From positions 62,001-126,000 of the forward strand of contig NMRA01000646.1 in assembly GCA_002633005.1 (NCBI GenBank): a stretch of DNA of 64,000 nt, written 5' to 3'. The stretch is from Phoronis australis. Taxonomy: Eukaryota; Phoronida; Phoronidae. The translations under genes were made by a program, and so were the position numbers. The notes beneath the pieces are model-generated. The model was not told where the DNA came from. It did not search any database and saw nothing but the letters and a program-made list of their open reading frames with translations. Shown here one piece after another: positions 63,301-64,000 of the stretch (position 1 is the first letter of the stretch; the number at the start of each line of letters is the position of its first letter).

Positions 63301-63898
63301 CGTGTAATCTCTCATTAATTTATACTGCTGTCTTTTTAGCTTTGAATTAATGTACTTAGTTAAATAATAGCTTACGGTTCAAAATTCGTATATTCTTTTG
63401 ATAAAAAAATTAGAAAGTGACACTACATTTTTTGCATATTTATTTATTTAATGAAAATCCATGTCTGTAATGTGTCGATCAATTCCTTTCAAAAAGTTGC
63501 TTCTTCAACCTTCTGGGGTCGACTTCATAAAAAAGAAAATATTTCGTGTCTTCCGTTTGATTTTTCAAAATAGAAAATCAATTTTTGATAAGCCATAAGA
63601 AGAAAATTTAATCGTTTGTTTTTTTTTGTTAATTCAGACCAATGGATCAGGTACAAGAAGAGCGAATACTTGTTTGTAAACCAGAAATCCACGTGGCGGG
63701 ACGCCCAAAGGTTCTGTTACAATAAAGGCGCTAATCTCGCTACGTTTGAGGACGCAAACGAGAATGCTTACATTGTGAAGGAAGTGAAGAGGCAGTTCCC
63801 CTCCGAGAACGACATGTACAACTTGTGGATGGGTCTTGACGATCAGGATGATGAAGGCAAATTTGTCAACATCCGGGGAGTTTCGCCATCATTCCAAG
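60358..63898 (+). CDS. secreted C-type lectin domain protein, partial (3' end off window)
   Basis: Exon 1 (60358-60418) encodes a signal peptide, MARLATALILAAIGLTSAA, ending in phase 1 at GCA G|GTAATA. Exon 2 (63638-63898) begins after AATTCAG in the same phase and ends CAAG|GTATGT in phase 1, giving 107 residues so far. Exon 2 is the first half of a C-type lectin fold: DQWIRYKKSEYLFV, then STWRDAQRFCYNKGANLATF with the first conserved Cys, helix 2 (EDANENAYIVKEVKRQF), and WMGLDDQDDEGKF, the counterpart of the WIGL motif. The sugar-specificity motif (EPN/QPD), the WND site and the remaining cysteines would be in exons to the right. Secreted single-domain lectins of this kind act in invertebrate immunity or matrix, but ligand and role cannot be told from this half. 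Confidence 0.85.
63150..63192. repeat. TTGTA pentanucleotide repeat
   Basis: TTGTATTGTATTGTATTGTA, four to five units, in the first intron of the C-type lectin gene. Confidence 0.85.
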
Positions 63899-64000
63899 GT
63901 ATGTCCGATGGCGCTTGTTAAATTTTGTTTCATACTTGAACGATCGTATTTAAGTCAAAAATGTCTCCACTTTGTGCCAACTATTTCAACCATTTCCACT

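Overview
The window is an intron-rich, AT-rich animal nuclear locus from a draft assembly. Four conserved animal genes can be read exon by exon, with GT-AG splice sites and matching codon phases. No bacterial, viral or organellar genes were seen. Dense short DNA transposons, tRNA-like SINE heads, C/G-homopolymer breaks and an apparent heterozygous duplication suggest a marine invertebrate; I cannot name the species. Gene names rest on recalled family resemblance, not a database search.

Layout. 1-7051 (-): DENND11, seven coding exons, with the C-terminal exons lying off the left edge. 7052-15809: intergenic, filled with decayed transposons. 15810-34194 (-): SHCBP1, ten coding exons running into a right-handed beta-helix region. 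A large SHCBP1 intron holds, on the + strand, a two-exon gene for a secreted coiled-coil protein ending in one CCP (sushi) domain (21670-23829). 35504-39594: foldback element, CpG-rich sequence and a 396-base gap, probably the SHCBP1 5' region. 39595-44122 (-): PSME3IP1, six coding exons. 46126-48249 (+): RABIF, two exons, head to head with PSME3IP1. 52298-54509 (-): a small secreted cysteine-rich protein of VWFC type. 60358 to the right edge (+): signal-peptide exon plus the first half of a C-type lectin domain. The identified genes do not form a pathway; this looks like an ordinary animal gene neighbourhood.

The most unusual signal is in SHCBP1. At three separate exons (ending at 17482, 28368 and 29913) the 3' end of the exon and its 5' splice site have been tandemly duplicated into the downstream intron, with unit lengths of about 66, 112 and 46 bp. 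Most copies keep an intact GT donor. A second signal is a roughly 1.9-kb tandem duplication (31394-35503) that repeats one SHCBP1 exon without change. A single N sits exactly at the junction, so two haplotypes joined in tandem is the leading explanation. One copy carries a 288-bp insertion for which the other copy gives the empty site.

Several short inverted-repeat element families are present, including a TA-flanked family, one nested in a tRNA-like SINE, and one ending a few bases from a PSME3IP1 splice donor. There are also two LINE fragments and one near-perfect 50-bp-arm palindrome made of LINE sequence.
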